5,416 bases of DNA, from contig WRNI01000076.1 of the NCBI GenBank assembly GCA_009776695.1, positions 1-5,416 of the forward strand. The letters are read 5' to 3'. The translations under genes and the position numbers were made by a program. The notes beneath the pieces were generated by a model. The model was given only the letters and a program-made list of their open reading frames with translations, was not told the DNA's origin and ran no database searches. This document shows positions 4,572 to 5,416 of the stretch, piece by piece. The DNA comes from Methanomassiliicoccaceae archaeon (GTDB lineage Archaea; Thermoplasmatota; Thermoplasmata; Methanomassiliicoccales; Methanomethylophilaceae). Positions within the stretch are counted from its first letter, which is position 1. Each line of letters begins with the position of its first letter.

Positions 4572-5416
4572 ATGAGAAAATTAGTGATAACGGAGAAGGC
4601 GAACGCCGCCAGAAGGATATCAACGATACTGTCCGACGGGAATTCAAAGACAAAAAGCTCCGGCGGGGCAAGTATAATATCATTCAGCAACGGGGACGGC
4701 GAATACAATGTCATAAGTCTCCGCGGCCATATCCTTGAATTGGATTATCCGGATGAATATAACGACTGGAACGGCAGTCCTCCCGCAGACCTCGTTTACG
4801 CGCCGCAGGTGAAGACCGTCCGCGCCAAAAGCACCCTTAACGCGATAAGCGACCTTTCCAAAAGTTCTGACGAAGTGGTCATAGCAACGGACTACGACCG
4901 CGAAGGTGAGCTTATCGGCATGGAAACGGTCAGGGCGGCCGGTGTTGAGATGAACAAAGTAAAAAGGGCAAAGTTCAGCGCCCTTACTAAAAGTGAGATC
5001 GAAACGGCGTTCTCCTCCCTCACGGAACCGGACGCCAGATTATCGGACGCCGCCGAGGCCAGGCAGATCATAGACCTCACATGGGGCGCCGTTCTCACGA
5101 GAAGCGTTTCGTTATCCTCAGGACAGGTGGGAAAGAACTTCCTGTCCGTCGGCAGGGTGCAGAGCCCTACGTTGAAACTTCTGGTGGACCGTCACGAGGA
5201 AATAGAGAATTTCAAACCTGTCCCGTTCTGGAGGATCGGCGGCAAATTCGGTATGCTCGCATTCAAAGGCGAGCATAACGGAAACCCGTTCTGGAACAAG
5301 GATGCCGCCGACGAGGCCCTCGGCAAATGCAAAGCTGTGAAGACGGGCATCATATCATCATACGACGTGTCGATAAAGGAGGAGTACAGACCTCCTCCTT
5401 TCGATACGACGACGAT
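4572..5416 (+). CDS. topA: DNA topoisomerase I (type IA), N-terminal part
   Basis: The enzyme relaxes negative supercoils by cutting one strand through a 5'-phosphotyrosine intermediate. The frame is open from the ATG to the window edge (281 codons), and full-length archaeal relatives are several hundred residues longer. The Toprim domain starts with KLVITEKANAARRI (3-16, catalytic Glu8) and includes SLRGHILELDYP (49-60) and the metal-binding ATDYDREGE (105-113, with D107, D109 and E111). The type IA signature SVGRVQSPTLKLLVD (192-206) and the RPPPFDTTT motif (273-281) follow. The catalytic tyrosine, normally a few dozen residues after the latter motif, lies beyond the edge, as do any C-terminal zinc fingers. 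No reverse-gyrase helicase domain precedes it, so this is plain topoisomerase I. The start is supported by the TATA box at leaderless distance. Confidence 0.95.
   Translation, partial: MRKLVITEKANAARRISTILSDGNSKTKSSGGASIISFSNGDGEYNVISLRGHILELDYPDEYNDWNGSPPADLVYAPQVKTVRAKSTLNAISDLSKSSDEVVIATDYDREGELIGMETVRAAGVEMNKVKRAKFSALTKSEIETAFSSLTEPDARLSDAAEARQIIDLTWGAVLTRSVSLSSGQVGKNFLSVGRVQSPTLKLLVDRHEEIENFKPVPFWRIGGKFGMLAFKGEHNGNPFWNKDAADEALGKCKAVKTGIISSYDVSIKEEYRPPPFDTTT

Noticed and set aside
4364..4714. 116-residue minus-strand reading frame
   Set aside because: It spans the ends of nikR and topA and their promoter in antisense and has no recognisable domain.

Overview
The window looks archaeal. 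Promoters are TATA-type with starts about 26 bases downstream, and the gene content fits: a NikR nickel regulator, a ThpR-type RNA phosphoesterase, a stand-alone asparagine-synthetase ATPase domain, an archaeal-style endonuclease III and a type IA topoisomerase. The mixture (NikR, near-even base composition, compact operon, leaderless-looking starts) suggests a member of the Thermoplasmata, possibly a nickel-dependent methanogen such as a Methanomassiliicoccales relative. That placement is inference from gene flavour, not proof.

Layout. Positions 1-130 (minus) hold the N-terminus of a secreted protein. It has a clear signal peptide and is cut by the window edge inside a run of 13 C. Positions 131-305 are an AT-rich spacer with that gene's promoter and ribosome-binding site. 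Positions 306-3620 (minus) hold a tight four-gene operon in transcription order: asparagine-synthetase-domain ATPase, thpR, folC-like Mur ligase, nth. Two junctions are 4-base ATGA overlaps and the third is a 25-base gap with a GGTGA ribosome-binding site. Its promoter sits so close to the first ATG that translation may really begin at a GTG 21 bases further in.

Positions 3621-4060 are a 440-base gap between divergent genes and the most interesting part of the window. It has a TATA-like box followed by a chain of strong hairpins (about 3721-3943), best explained as a plus-strand structured RNA of unknown family. Next come an 11-base tandem repeat inside an inverted repeat, then a long palindrome around a TATA-like element just before nikR, a good candidate for an autoregulatory operator.

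Positions 4061-4501 (plus) are nikR with all four nickel ligands intact and a histidine-rich tail. A T-rich terminator and a leaderless-type promoter follow, then topA (4572 to the window end), cut off before its catalytic tyrosine.

Function. The minus-strand operon mixes nitrogen or amide chemistry, RNA end metabolism, glutamate-ligase chemistry and base-excision repair. These are housekeeping activities with no obvious single pathway. The nikR neighbourhood contains no nickel transporter or nickel enzyme here, so its targets lie elsewhere or include only itself.
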